64,000 nucleotides of DNA, from contig JAHBXZ010000010.1 of the NCBI GenBank assembly GCA_019636215.1, positions 62,001 through 126,000 on the forward strand, written 5' to 3'. This stretch comes from Planctomycetota bacterium. GTDB lineage: Bacteria > Planctomycetota > UBA8742 > UBA2392. A program made the position numbers and the translations under genes. The first letter of the stretch is position 1; each line of letters starts with the position of its first letter. Of the stretch, positions 23,636-32,700 are shown one piece after another. The notes beneath the pieces were generated by a model, which was not told where the DNA came from, did no database searches, and was given only the letters and a program-made list of their open reading frames with translations.

Positions 23636-24529
23636 TCAGCCGTCGAGATCCAGCCAGCCGTCGACGTGACGGCGTGTAACGCGGATCTCGATCTGCTGCG
23701 AGTTCTGGCCGCCGCGCCGGCCGCCGGTGATCACAAGTTCGCGCACCAGCTTCGCGCCGCGGTCGAACACCAGGCTGCCGGACAGGTCCAGCACCGCCGT
23801 GCGGCCCTTCAGGTCGCCGCTGACCTGCCAGACAATCTCTACTTCGGCGCTGTCGGCCGTCACGCGGGCCAGCGCGCACTTGAGAGAGTTCTTTTCAATG
23901 CGGAAGCCCAGCGCCTCAATGAACCGGTTCAGGCCGGACAGCTGGTCGCCCTCCAGGCTCCAGCGCGCGCCCTGCGCCACGGGGTCAATCGGCAGCAGCG
24001 CGGATTCAAAGCCGTCCAGCACAAACGTCGTGCGGCCGATGGAGGCATTGCCGGCGATTACCTCGGCCACCACGCCGCCTTGCCTGCGACGCAGCTCCAG
24101 GGTGCTGCCGTGCAGTTCGCCGGGGCCTTCTTCGGGGCTGCCCCAGCCGCGGGTAAGGCGCGTCAGGCTTTGTTCAAAGCTGCGCTGGATGGCCATCAGC
24201 CGGCCGCGCTCGTCGACGGCAAGCACTCGCGTCAGGGTGATTTCGATGCTTTCCGTCAGGTAGCGTTCGGTTTCCGTCAGTTCCTCGACGCGCAGGGTGC
24301 GTGTGGTGCGGAACTTCGCGTCCCTGCGATAGGCCGGCTGCAGCAGGACCCTTTCGGGCGGTCGCGGGTTTTCCTGCGTGTTGGCCGGCGGGTTGTTGCC
24401 CGATGGCGGCCCGTCGGGATTAGAACGCGGGTTGCCGCAGGAAGTGGCGATGAGCAGGCAATGACCTGCCAGCAACGGCAGAACCAAAGGGCGCACCAGT
24501 GCAACAAGGGTCGTGAACGCGTGGCTCAT
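23636..24529 (-). CDS. Probable lipoprotein of unknown function
   Basis: A 297-residue exported protein. ATG at 24529 opens a hydrophobic signal (VALVRPLVLPLLAGHCLLIATSC); the cysteine after ATS can serve as lipobox cysteine, with a non-canonical alanine at -3. A proline-rich linker (NPDGPPSGNNPPANTQENPRPPE) follows, then a beta-rich body with regularly spaced charged strands, such as RRDAKFRTTRTLRVEELTETERYLTES and TADSAEVEIVWQVSGDLKGRTAVLDL. I do not recognise the family. It is immediately downstream of tldE on the same strand but separated by 25 bases. Confidence 0.65.
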   Translation of the reverse strand: MSHAFTTLVALVRPLVLPLLAGHCLLIATSCGNPRSNPDGPPSGNNPPANTQENPRPPERVLLQPAYRRDAKFRTTRTLRVEELTETERYLTESIEITLTRVLAVDERGRLMAIQRSFEQSLTRLTRGWGSPEEGPGELHGSTLELRRRQGGVVAEVIAGNASIGRTTFVLDGFESALLPIDPVAQGARWSLEGDQLSGLNRFIEALGFRIEKNSLKCALARVTADSAEVEIVWQVSGDLKGRTAVLDLSGSLVFDRGAKLVRELVITGGRRGGQNSQQIEIRVTRRHVDGWLDLDG

Positions 24530-24554
24530 GGAACTGCGCCCCCGGAGTGCCACG

Positions 24555-25862
24555 TTAGCGGGCGCTGACCTGCACACCGTCCACCAGCAGCCAGGGCAGG
24601 TACTCGCTGCCGTACCATTCACGCTGGCGGCTGATACCGATGATGGCCGACTTCAGCAGGTCGAACATGTTCACGTTCAAGGCGGCGTTCTTGACGCGCC
24701 CCACGCGCTGGCCGTCCTGCACCAGGTAACCCAGTGAAATGTTGCCGCTGACCTGCCCGGCCAGGAAATTGCTGGTGAAGGTGCCCAGCATCTGCGTGAC
24801 GCACAGCCCGCCATTGGCGCGCGCAAACAGTGCGGCCAGGTCGTCGCTGCCGGCGTCCATCACCACGTTGTGCAGGCCGGGCATGGGCAGGCTGGACACA
24901 CTGCGCATGGAGTTGCCGGTGGGCTGGTGACCGGACTGCTGGGCCGTGGACAGCGAATGCACAAACCCGCGCAGCACACCCTTTTCGATGATCGCGCGCC
25001 TGCTGGTGACCGTGCCTTCGCCGTCGTACATCGAACCGGAAGGCCCCTCGGGGTGCAGCGGGTCGTCAGTGATCGTCACGCGTTCGTCGAACAGTTTTTC
25101 GCCCAGAGATTCCACCAGGCGGCTGGTCTTCTTGGCGATGTTGAGCCCGTTGATCGACACCGCAATCGGCATCAGGATGTCCGCAAGCGCCGAGGGCGCA
25201 AACAGCACGGGGTACGTGCCGGTCTTCAGCGGCGCGGTTTTGCGGGCCACCTTGAATTCCTCGGCGGCATCGCGCGCGCCCTGCAGGATCTCGGCGTCGT
25301 CCATCAGGTTTCGGCCGCTGCGCATGCGGTAGGTCTGCAGGAAGTTGCCTTCTTCGGCAATCTTGGCCGAGGCAAACCAGCCGAAGCTGCTGTCAGTCTC
25401 GGAGCATTCCTGGCCGGTGCTGGTCAGGATGCGCGACCGGCCGATGCCCCCGCCGATGCTGCACTCGGCCATGGCCTCGGGGTCAATCGACTTGATCACG
25501 TCTTTCACGCGGTTGCACAGCTGCACCAGCTTTTCGACATCCAGGCTTGCGCAACGCTCGTCCACGGCCCGCGTCTGGTTGTTCTTTGCGGGGCCGGCGA
25601 ACTTGAACTCGTAGGGCTTGCCGAACGGCGCCATGCGCAGCGCGGCCTCGGCCACCTGTTCCACTTCGTCCTGCTTGCTGCTGTAGGAAAAACCGATCCT
25701 GCCGTGCTTGACGGCGCGGATGGCAAGACCGGAGTTTTCACCCTGGCGGATCTCGGTCAGGCGGTCGTTTTCAAACATCACACGCAGCGAGCGGCCTTCA
25801 CTGGTGAAGGTTTCAAAGGCATCCGCGGCGCGCGTGAGTTTTTCAGTGGCGATGGGTGGCAT
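24555..25862 (-). CDS. tldE: TldE/PmbA-like metalloprotease partner
   Basis: TldD/TldE form a heterodimeric protease that trims unfolded or modified peptides (microcin B17 maturation, CcdA degradation in E. coli). TldE lacks the zinc-binding motif and contributes substrate-binding walls. The 435-residue product has the family features ENDRLTEIRQGENSGLAIRAVKHGRIGFSYSS near the start, AECSIGGGIGRSRI, YPVLFAPSALADIL, and the GLYVTQMLG-like GLCVTQMLGTFTSNFLAGQVSGNISLGYLVQDGQ. No HExxxH is present. tldD lies upstream on the same strand, and a four-helix-protein cassette sits between them. Confidence 0.93.
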   Translation of the reverse strand: MPPIATEKLTRAADAFETFTSEGRSLRVMFENDRLTEIRQGENSGLAIRAVKHGRIGFSYSSKQDEVEQVAEAALRMAPFGKPYEFKFAGPAKNNQTRAVDERCASLDVEKLVQLCNRVKDVIKSIDPEAMAECSIGGGIGRSRILTSTGQECSETDSSFGWFASAKIAEEGNFLQTYRMRSGRNLMDDAEILQGARDAAEEFKVARKTAPLKTGTYPVLFAPSALADILMPIAVSINGLNIAKKTSRLVESLGEKLFDERVTITDDPLHPEGPSGSMYDGEGTVTSRRAIIEKGVLRGFVHSLSTAQQSGHQPTGNSMRSVSSLPMPGLHNVVMDAGSDDLAALFARANGGLCVTQMLGTFTSNFLAGQVSGNISLGYLVQDGQRVGRVKNAALNVNMFDLLKSAIIGISRQREWYGSEYLPWLLVDGVQVSAR

Positions 25863-25880
25863 GGGACTCCATGGAACTGC

Positions 25881-25915
25881 GTGTCTTGTGTTTGGTGTCT
25901 TGTGTCTGGTGTCGG
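25881..25915. repeat. Heptad arm, left of the four-helix gene
   Basis: Five consecutive heptads: GTGTCTT, GTGTTTG, GTGTCTT, GTGTCTG and GTGTCGG. The complement, CCAGACA repeated four times, lies at 26313-26340 beyond the other end of the gene. The two arms bracket the gene between tldD and tldE. Confidence 0.85.
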
Positions 25916-25919
25916 GGTA

Positions 25920-26300
25920 CTACTCGTCTCTTGAACTCTTCTTGCGCTCCAGGGCTCGAATCAGTCCCGCAAGCAACTTCATGCAAAGCGACAGCTGCCC
26001 GAACAGTTCCTGTAATTCTTGCTCTTGAACGTACTCAACATTTGCCGCGATCCGAATCAGGGTGCGAAGTTCGCTCAGTGATCCACGGGAAATGCGCAGA
26101 AACTGCAGGAACTCAGCCGTTGATCCTCTGTGATGTCCTTCCGCGATGTTGGCCGGCACCGAAACTGCCGCCCTGCGAACCTGTGACGTCAATCCGTAAG
26201 TTTCACTCTTTGGCCAGGTCTGGGTGAGCTTGTACACGTGGGTTGCCAGCTTCATGGCCAGCTTCCAAACCTCCAGGTCTTCAGGTTCTAACGCGGCCAA
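25920..26300 (-). CDS. Four-helix bundle protein (IVP/S23 family)
   Basis: A 126-residue protein of the family encoded by 23S rRNA intervening sequences and also at many other chromosomal sites (TIGR02436). Typical features are DLEVWKLAMKLATHVYKLTQTWPKSE, YGLTSQVRRAAVSVPANIAEG with the conserved arginine pair and asparagine-containing loop, and FLQFLRISRGSLSELRT. The last 30 residues form the fourth helix. The start is a TTG at 26298-26300. It is flanked directly on both sides by inverted heptad arms, 12 bases upstream and 4 bases downstream, so it looks like the cargo of a fold-back cassette. No rRNA fragment is present. Confidence 0.88.
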   Translation of the reverse strand: MAALEPEDLEVWKLAMKLATHVYKLTQTWPKSETYGLTSQVRRAAVSVPANIAEGHHRGSTAEFLQFLRISRGSLSELRTLIRIAANVEYVQEQELQELFGQLSLCMKLLAGLIRALERKKSSRDE

Positions 26301-26312
26301 TCACAAGCCTTT

Positions 26313-26340
26313 CCAGACACCAGACACCAGACACCAGACA
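26313..26340. repeat. Heptad arm, right of the four-helix gene
   Basis: Four exact tandem copies of CCAGACA at 26313-26340, followed by CGGACG. They are the complement of the heptads at 25881-25915. Confidence 0.88.
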
Positions 26341-26349
26341 CGGACGTCC

Positions 26350-27723
26350 CTACCGTCCGCCAATCAGCACGTCCTTGATGCGGATGTGCGGGCTGCCGTG
26401 GCTTACCGGAAGGGGCATCTGGCCGGCCTTGCCGCAGCCGCCGGCGCTGTCCTGCACGTGGTAATCGCCGGCCACGCCGGTGATGTTGCGCAGGGTGTCA
26501 AACACGTTGCCGCCCAGGGTTACGTCGCGCACGCGCTCTGCCACCTTGCCGTCCCGGATCATGAACGCCTGGCCGGCAGTGAACGTGAACAGTTCCCCGT
26601 TGGTCTGGCCGCCGGAGCTTTCCATGGCGTAGATGCCCAGCTTGATGTCCTTGATCAGGTCGTTGAAGCTGCCGTGCGGGCCGTTGCCGATGCAGGTGTT
26701 GCGCATGCGCGGAATGGGCGGAAAGCGATAGCTGATGGCGCGGGCGTTGCCGGTGGGCTTTTCGCCCATGCGGCCGGCGGTTTCGCGCGAATGCAGGCGG
26801 CCTACCAGCACACCGTCCTTGATCAGCCAGGTCTTTTCGGTGGGTACGCCTTCGTCGTCATACTGCAGATAGCCGCGCAGGCCGGGGTCCAGTCCGGTGT
26901 CCCAGATGTTCAGGTAATCTTCACCAAAGCGGCGGCCCAGTTTCAGGATTTCCTGCATGCGCGGGTCATCGGCAACATTGTCGCCTTCGCTCAGGTGCCC
27001 GAACGCCTCGTGCACGAACACGCCTGCCAGGTGCGGGTCGCACACCACGGTGTATGTGCCGCCCTGCACCACGGGCGCGTCGGCGCTTTCCACGGCGGTC
27101 TGGGCGGCCTCTTCCATGCGAAGCTTGAGGTTGCGAAAACGGTCAAATCCGTCACGGCCGCCCTCGCTGGCGCTGCCGCGAGCGGTTGTGCCGTTCTTGC
27201 GGCAGATGGCCGAGGCCCCCATGCCGGTGTCGACTTCTTCGCGGTCAATCCAGGTGCCTTCGCTGCTGGCATAGCTCAGGCGCGTGACCTTGTCGAAGTA
27301 GCGCAGGTTCGTGCTGGTGACCCCCGGCGCAGACAGCATGGTGTCGTTGTACGAACCGAACAGGTCGATCTTGTCCTTCAGCGTCACGCGCCTTGGGTCA
27401 ACCTTGGGGTCAAGCCGCACCTCTGCCTGCACAGGCGTCGTCGGCGCAAGGATGCTGCGATCGCGCGCGTGACGGCTGGCAGCGCGGGCGCTGGCCACGG
27501 CCTCGCGCACTCGGGACTCAAGGTCGTTGACGTTGTTGAAGGTTACAAAGCCCCAGCAGCCATCCACGGCAACGCGTACGTTGCCGCCGAACATGTGGGA
27601 CTCCTGCACGTTCTCGAGGTCCTTGCCGGTGTAGGCGATGCTGGTCTGCCAGCTGTCCTCAAGCCGGATTTCGCAGTAGTCAGCGCCGGATTTGCGGGCC
27701 AGCGTGGTCATTGCTTCCTTCAT
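26350..27723 (-). CDS. tldD: TldD metalloprotease
   Basis: Zinc-dependent subunit of the TldD/TldE protease. The 457-residue product contains the zinc motif HEAFGH at 238-243, followed by LSEGDNV. Other conserved stretches are DYCEIRLEDSWQTSIAYTGKDLENVQ at the start, GGTYTVVCDPHLAGVFVHEAFGH, and GNARAISYRFPPIPRMRNT with the substrate-contacting segment. The final part, ITGVAGDYHVQDSAGGCGKAGQMPLPVSHGSPHIRI, is also typical. ATG at 27723 follows a short upstream frame with no family similarity. Its stop lies 10 bases from the heptad arm that starts the four-helix cassette. Confidence 0.94.
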   Translation of the reverse strand: MKEAMTTLARKSGADYCEIRLEDSWQTSIAYTGKDLENVQESHMFGGNVRVAVDGCWGFVTFNNVNDLESRVREAVASARAASRHARDRSILAPTTPVQAEVRLDPKVDPRRVTLKDKIDLFGSYNDTMLSAPGVTSTNLRYFDKVTRLSYASSEGTWIDREEVDTGMGASAICRKNGTTARGSASEGGRDGFDRFRNLKLRMEEAAQTAVESADAPVVQGGTYTVVCDPHLAGVFVHEAFGHLSEGDNVADDPRMQEILKLGRRFGEDYLNIWDTGLDPGLRGYLQYDDEGVPTEKTWLIKDGVLVGRLHSRETAGRMGEKPTGNARAISYRFPPIPRMRNTCIGNGPHGSFNDLIKDIKLGIYAMESSGGQTNGELFTFTAGQAFMIRDGKVAERVRDVTLGGNVFDTLRNITGVAGDYHVQDSAGGCGKAGQMPLPVSHGSPHIRIKDVLIGGR

Positions 27724-27847
27724 CGCTACTCCTGTGGCGAAGGCCGGCGGGGTGTCTTGCAAACCCCGGGTTGGCATCTAATTGGACCAGTCCACTCTAG
27801 AACGTACCCAGCCCTGCCACTACCTCCAGAAAAACCTTCTGGAAATG

Positions 27848-27888
27848 GCACAGCCCGCCTGTGCCAAGTGGCCCAGGGCGGGCTGTGC
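27848..27888 (-). terminator. Terminator behind the 1133-aa repeat protein
   Basis: GCACAGCCCGCC (27848-27859) pairs perfectly with GGCGGGCTGTGC (27877-27888). On the minus strand it follows the stop at 27905, and the run GGTTTTT is found just beyond, at about 27831-27837. A second small hairpin, CCAGAAGGTTTTTCTGG, follows. Confidence 0.6.
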
Positions 27889-27904
27889 GATGTGTCGCCC
27901 CGGG

Positions 27905-30900
27905 TTACCCGGCGGTCAGGGACTCCGACTTCTCGATCTTGCGGCCCTGTTCGAACTCCACGGCGATGGTGACCTCCAGATAACCGGGCACCTTCACCTT
28001 GACCTGTGTGACTCCCGGGCCGATGTAGCGCGCCACCAGGGTTGGTCTTTCGGGCACGGTGCCGCCGCCCCACATGTCAAATGGCGACACATGGCGCACG
28101 ATCTCGGTGCCCTGGGCGTCGTAAAACTTCACCTGGGCGGAATCCAGCATTTCCTGGTTGATCTCGGCGTTGGTCACCGTCAGGTGCAGCTCGGCTGCGG
28201 CGGTCATTTCGACTTCCACGACCGTTTGCTCGCCCTTGGTGATGACCACCCCCGGCTTCTCGATCAGCAGACAGCCGGCGGAGCTCATCACCAGCGTGTA
28301 AGTGCCGGCGGGCACCGACGAAAGCTCCACGGCGGAACCCGCCATGGCCATGAAGAACCCGGCGCTTTGATCCTCAAAGGCCAGCATGGCCCCGGATGCA
28401 TCCCGCAGTTGCGCCATGCCATAGTTTATCTGCGACAGCGGCACTCCGTTGAGCTTCTTGATGGTGACGCGCAGCCGGCCGCTGTTGTTGACGACTTCCA
28501 GGTTGACCCCGCCAAGGTCGCCGGCCGTGACGGTGATGTCCTGGGTGACCGAGCCGACTCCTTCCAGCGAGGCCGTAACCCGGTAGCTGCCCGCCGGCAC
28601 GTGTTCCAGCCGGTATGCACCGTCGGCGTTGCAGTTGCATTCGGCCTTCAGCCATTGCGCGAACTGCGGCGGCGACGGGTCGTTCAGCCGCAGCAGCGAA
28701 ACCTTGACGCTGGCGCGCTCGGCTGGCGTGTTGGACGGTGTGCTGACCTTGCCCGAAACCACATAGGCCGAAAAGTCGCGCGTAACTTCAAGGTCGCCGG
28801 GCTTGTCGACGGTGACGGTCGCGAGACAGGACATGATCTTGTCGGCCACGCGGAAGTGCAGCACATAAGTGCCGGCGGACACGTTGTTCAGTTCGTAGAA
28901 GCCGGCTTCGTCGGGTTTGGTCTGCTTGAAGAAGCTGGCCTTGTCGCCGGTGCCCAGCAGCATGACTTCGGTGAAGTGCGGCTTGTTGTTGATGGTTGCG
29001 CGACCATGAATGCGCGCGGCATCGGGCGATTTGAACTCGATGCGGAACTCTGTGGTCTTGCCGGGAGTTACGGTGACCCGGCGCTTGAGGAACACATCGG
29101 TATCGGCGTTGTCCTTGTCACGCGCGGTCATGACATACACGTCGCCGGCCGGGACGTTTTCAATCAGCGCGACCCCGCTGCTATCGGTATCGGCGCCGGG
29201 GTGGCTGGAATCCGCCCCGGTGCTCCAGCCGCCCAGGCCGGCCCGGGCTTCAACCCGCAGGCCCGCCACGGGCTCGCCGCCGTCGGTCACTGTCACGCGC
29301 AGAGTGCCCGGCCCGGGCAGGCTCATGTCGCCCAGGTCGATGTCCGTTTCGTTGACCTTGATGTTGTCCACCGACAGGCCGCGACCCACGCCCGGAAAGC
29401 ACAGGAACAGGTACGTGCCGGACGGGACGTTCTTGAGCTCGAAAATGCCGGTGTCTGCGGTGGCAGTGGTGATGCCGGTATCGCCAAACCACTGCATCTG
29501 GCCGGGTTGCGCCTTGTGGATCTGGTAGGCCGGATCGGTGTGAGAGATCAGGCCAACCACGGCGCCATTGGCGGGGCGCCCGTCGGCCGCCAGGATGCGG
29601 CCGACAATGCGCGCCCCGGCCTGCAGCTTCAGTGTCAGGGGCCCCATGCCCGGTTGCAGTTCCAGGTCATGGCGAAGCGAGGCGAAGTTTTCGGCGACCA
29701 CAGACACACGCGCCGGGCCCTCGACCATGCCGCCGATCGAGAACGACCCGTTCGATGCCGTGGTCGCGCTGCCCAGAATCCCGCCCGGGGCCTCCCAGCC
29801 GAAGCCCGTGGCCGTGCCGCGCTCGGCAACGGTGACTACGGCACCAGCCACGCCCTTGCCCTGGGCGTCTACCACGGTGCCTTCAAGCTTGAAGCCGCGG
29901 CCCAGCCGGATTTCGCCCGCGTCGGTGGTCTTGGCGGACTCTGCCACCAGCCCGGGCCTGGAGACCGGTGCGTAACCGGCGGCCGAGACCTTGAGTGTGA
30001 ACTGCCCTGCGGCAACGCCCTTGATGTGGAACGTGCCTTCTGCGTCGCTGGTACCCGAAAACTGGCTCCAGCGCCCGAAGCCGCTGCCGGTTTCCAGTTC
30101 GATGGCGGCGTTGGCGATCGGCTTGCCAGTTTCAAGGTCAAGGACCTTGCCGGTGACGTCGCCTGAGGGCAGCAGCGGAATCTCGCCCACGTCAGTTTCG
30201 CCGCCCTTGGAAAGGTCGGCGCGGCGTCCGTTTCGCCAGCCGGTCTCGGCGGTGTAGCCCTCCGCGCTGGCCGAATAGGTGTACATGCCCGCGCCAAGCT
30301 CGTTGACCGTGAAGTAGCCGTCATTGTCGGTGGAAGCGTGGCGGGGCGAGGACCAGCCGTCCATGCCGGAATCGGCCTGGTAGACGGCCACGGACGCCCC
30401 GGCAATGCCGGCGCGTGAAATGGCATCCACTACGCGGCCGGACAGCGCGGCCGGGATCGCCAGCGAAAGGCTTACGGTCAGGTTGCGAGTCACATCGCCG
30501 ATGTAAAGCGCACCCGAGCGTGCCGGCGCGTAGCCCGCCATGCGCCCGACGACCTGCACATACTCCGTGCCACCCCAGCGGGTCCAGCCACGGCCGGCGG
30601 CTTCTTCTTCGTCGGTCTCCTCGGGCGTGATGTCACGAGCGCGACCGTCGTCGCCGCGGTTGGGCGGGACTTTGCGTGTCAGCTTGATGTTCAGGGTGAA
30701 CTCGCCGGCGCCGTCGGCAACCGTACTGCCCTCAACCTTGCTTTGCGGGTCGCCCGCGCGAGGCAGCGCGCCACGGTCGCCGCCCATGGCCCATTCGTTA
30801 CGGTTGGCTTCGGCAGTGATGGCCGCGCCCGCAGCCGGGCGGCCGTCTGATTTGTAAACAATCCGGCCCGTGATGGTGTGCTCCGAGACGCGCTCTACCC

Positions 30901-31306
30901 AGTCCGACATATCCGGTTCGGGCAGCGGCACTGGCGGGTCGGTCGGGTCCGTCTTGCGGCCCTGGCCGGGGTCGACCTTTGGATTGCCTGGGCCGGTGAC
31001 CCCTTTGTTGGGATCATTGGGGTTGGTCCTGGCAGGATCGGATTTGTTCGGGTCAGTCTTGCCGGGGTCGGCCTTGTTGGGGTCTGTGTTGTTCTGCGCG
31101 TTGGCCGCCGCGTTCGAGTTCTTGCCGGGGTTGGTGCCGGCCGGGTCGGTGTCGTCATCGGCCCCGGCGTTGCCCTTACTGGCACTGCGATCAAGCCCGT
31201 TGCGGGCGGGGTCGCCGCCGGCGGTTACGAAGTAATAGGCAACCGTGGCGCCGCCCAGCATCAGCAATGCGAACAGGGCAATCAGTACCAAGCGCTGGTT
31301 ATGCAT
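27905..31306 (-). CDS. Membrane-anchored carboxypeptidase-regulatory-repeat protein
   Basis: A 1133-residue protein. GGGAGGG precedes the ATG at 31306. Residues about 7-29 (LVLIALFALLMLGGATVAYYFV) form an anchor; the linker at 40-125 is a low-complexity run of D-P-N-K, D-P-G-K units. About nine CarboxypepD_reg-like beta-sandwich repeats follow, each with a core such as ITGRIVYKSDGRPAAGAAITA, LSGRVVDAISRAGIAGASVAVY or VTGKVLDLETGKPIANAAIEL. The body is extracytoplasmic and likely binds carbohydrate or structural partners. No enzymatic domain is seen. It is a single-gene unit between tldD and tyrS, ending in a terminator. Confidence 0.8.
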   Translation of the reverse strand: MHNQRLVLIALFALLMLGGATVAYYFVTAGGDPARNGLDRSASKGNAGADDDTDPAGTNPGKNSNAAANAQNNTDPNKADPGKTDPNKSDPARTNPNDPNKGVTGPGNPKVDPGQGRKTDPTDPPVPLPEPDMSDWVERVSEHTITGRIVYKSDGRPAAGAAITAEANRNEWAMGGDRGALPRAGDPQSKVEGSTVADGAGEFTLNIKLTRKVPPNRGDDGRARDITPEETDEEEAAGRGWTRWGGTEYVQVVGRMAGYAPARSGALYIGDVTRNLTVSLSLAIPAALSGRVVDAISRAGIAGASVAVYQADSGMDGWSSPRHASTDNDGYFTVNELGAGMYTYSASAEGYTAETGWRNGRRADLSKGGETDVGEIPLLPSGDVTGKVLDLETGKPIANAAIELETGSGFGRWSQFSGTSDAEGTFHIKGVAAGQFTLKVSAAGYAPVSRPGLVAESAKTTDAGEIRLGRGFKLEGTVVDAQGKGVAGAVVTVAERGTATGFGWEAPGGILGSATTASNGSFSIGGMVEGPARVSVVAENFASLRHDLELQPGMGPLTLKLQAGARIVGRILAADGRPANGAVVGLISHTDPAYQIHKAQPGQMQWFGDTGITTATADTGIFELKNVPSGTYLFLCFPGVGRGLSVDNIKVNETDIDLGDMSLPGPGTLRVTVTDGGEPVAGLRVEARAGLGGWSTGADSSHPGADTDSSGVALIENVPAGDVYVMTARDKDNADTDVFLKRRVTVTPGKTTEFRIEFKSPDAARIHGRATINNKPHFTEVMLLGTGDKASFFKQTKPDEAGFYELNNVSAGTYVLHFRVADKIMSCLATVTVDKPGDLEVTRDFSAYVVSGKVSTPSNTPAERASVKVSLLRLNDPSPPQFAQWLKAECNCNADGAYRLEHVPAGSYRVTASLEGVGSVTQDITVTAGDLGGVNLEVVNNSGRLRVTIKKLNGVPLSQINYGMAQLRDASGAMLAFEDQSAGFFMAMAGSAVELSSVPAGTYTLVMSSAGCLLIEKPGVVITKGEQTVVEVEMTAAAELHLTVTNAEINQEMLDSAQVKFYDAQGTEIVRHVSPFDMWGGGTVPERPTLVARYIGPGVTQVKVKVPGYLEVTIAVEFEQGRKIEKSESLTAG

Positions 31307-31427
31307 GGGCCCTCCCGAGGCCGGTAACTTCGGTAACAAGTTATACGGAAAACCCGGGCCTGCCGTTGCAAACCAATGCGGGATTTGGATTCGCCGCAAG
31401 TTCGAGCCGTGTCAGGGATTGCGGCAG

Positions 31428-32651
31428 TCAGGCCGGGCGCAGGCGATAAAAATTGCGCTTGCCGACCTTGAGCACGCGGCCTTGCAGGTCGTCGCGGGTC
31501 AATGTCGCGTTGGGGTCTTTCAGCACAAACTCGTCGCCTGTATCGGGTTGGATCAATTTTGCCCCGCCCTGCTGGATCAACCGGCGGGATTCCGCGCCGC
31601 TGACCTTGTGCGCGTCGCGGACCAGCGCGTGGGCAGCGATGGCGCCATCGGTCAGGTTAACGACAGCTTCGGGCATGTCGGCGGGCAGTTCGCCACGGCT
31701 GAACGTGCCGATGAAGTGTTCGCGGCCGGCGGCGGCGGCCTGGGGGCCATGAAGTTCGGCGGTGATCAGGTGGGCCAGTGCCAGCTTGGCCTCGCGCGGG
31801 TGAGTCTGGGCGGGGTCCAGCAACGTGGCCAGGCGGTCTTCGGATTCCCGGGTGAGCAGCGTGAACCAGGACTGCATCAGGCGGTCGGGGATCGACATGA
31901 CCTTGCCGAACATGTCGTTGGGCTCGTCGCGCAGCCCCACGGCGTTGCCCAGGCTTTTGGACATCTTCTGGTCGCCGTCCAGCCCGGCAATGATCGGGCC
32001 GGTGATGCAAACCTGGCGGGGCTGGCCCTCTTGTTCCTGCAGTTTGCGGCCCATGAGCAGATTGAACAGCTGGTCGGTGCCGCCAAGCTCAATGTCGGCC
32101 TTGATCATCACGCTGTCCCAGCCCTGCATCAGCGGGTAGACGAACTCGTGCAGGCTGATCGGCTGTTCGCCGTTGAAGCGCGCGTGGAAGTCTTCGCGTT
32201 CCAGCAGCTGGCTGACGGTGGTGCGGGCGCACAGGCGCAGCACGTCCATGAACGACATTTTGCTGAACCATTCGCCGTTGCGTCGGATCTCGAGCTTGCT
32301 GACATCGAGAACCTTGCCAGCCTGGTCCAGATAGGTCTGGGCGTTGCGCTCGACTTCTTCGTGGGTCAACTGCGGGCGGGTTTTGTTCTTGCCGCTGGGG
32401 TCCCCGACCATGGCAGTGTAGTCGCCGATGATCAGCACGGCCTGGTGGCCGGCATCCTGAAAGGCGCGCAGCCGGCGCATCTGTACGGTGTGGCCCAGGT
32501 GCAGATCAGGCGAGCTTGGGTCGACGCCCAGCTTGACGCGCAGGGGTCGCCTGGCGCGCAGCAGGTCCACCAGTTCACGGCGGTCCAGCACATCCACGGC
32601 CCCGCGCAGCAGGGTCTTGAGCTGGTCATCCACGGTGGCAAAGGTCTGCAT
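31428..32651 (-). CDS. tyrS: Tyrosyl-tRNA synthetase
   Basis: Class I synthetase, 407 residues. The HIGH-equivalent is HLGH at 51-54, tyrosine recognition is seen in GVDPSSPDLHLGH, and KMSKS lies at 229-233. GGTDQLFNLLMGRKLQ and YPLMQGWDSVMIKADIELG are typical of the TyrZ-like bacterial branch. The C-terminal 60 residues carry an S4 RNA-binding domain (VSGAESRRLIQQGGAKL). It is transcribed toward the 1133-residue repeat protein but separated by 120 bases. The lysine/alanine-rich gene lies upstream at 32701. Confidence 0.96.
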   Translation of the reverse strand: MQTFATVDDQLKTLLRGAVDVLDRRELVDLLRARRPLRVKLGVDPSSPDLHLGHTVQMRRLRAFQDAGHQAVLIIGDYTAMVGDPSGKNKTRPQLTHEEVERNAQTYLDQAGKVLDVSKLEIRRNGEWFSKMSFMDVLRLCARTTVSQLLEREDFHARFNGEQPISLHEFVYPLMQGWDSVMIKADIELGGTDQLFNLLMGRKLQEQEGQPRQVCITGPIIAGLDGDQKMSKSLGNAVGLRDEPNDMFGKVMSIPDRLMQSWFTLLTRESEDRLATLLDPAQTHPREAKLALAHLITAELHGPQAAAAGREHFIGTFSRGELPADMPEAVVNLTDGAIAAHALVRDAHKVSGAESRRLIQQGGAKLIQPDTGDEFVLKDPNATLTRDDLQGRVLKVGKRNFYRLRPA

Positions 32652-32700
32652 CGGGCGCGGAGTCTAGTTTCCGCGCGCCTGACGGGAACCGGGCTGCGGG

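Noticed and set aside
25881..26340. CRISPR-like array at the CCAGACA copies
   Set aside because: Units are 7 bases and adjacent without spacers, and no cas gene is near.
27782..30166. 794-residue open frame antisense to the carboxypeptidase-repeat protein
   Set aside because: Typical reverse-strand shadow of a high-GC gene whose real product has clear repeats.
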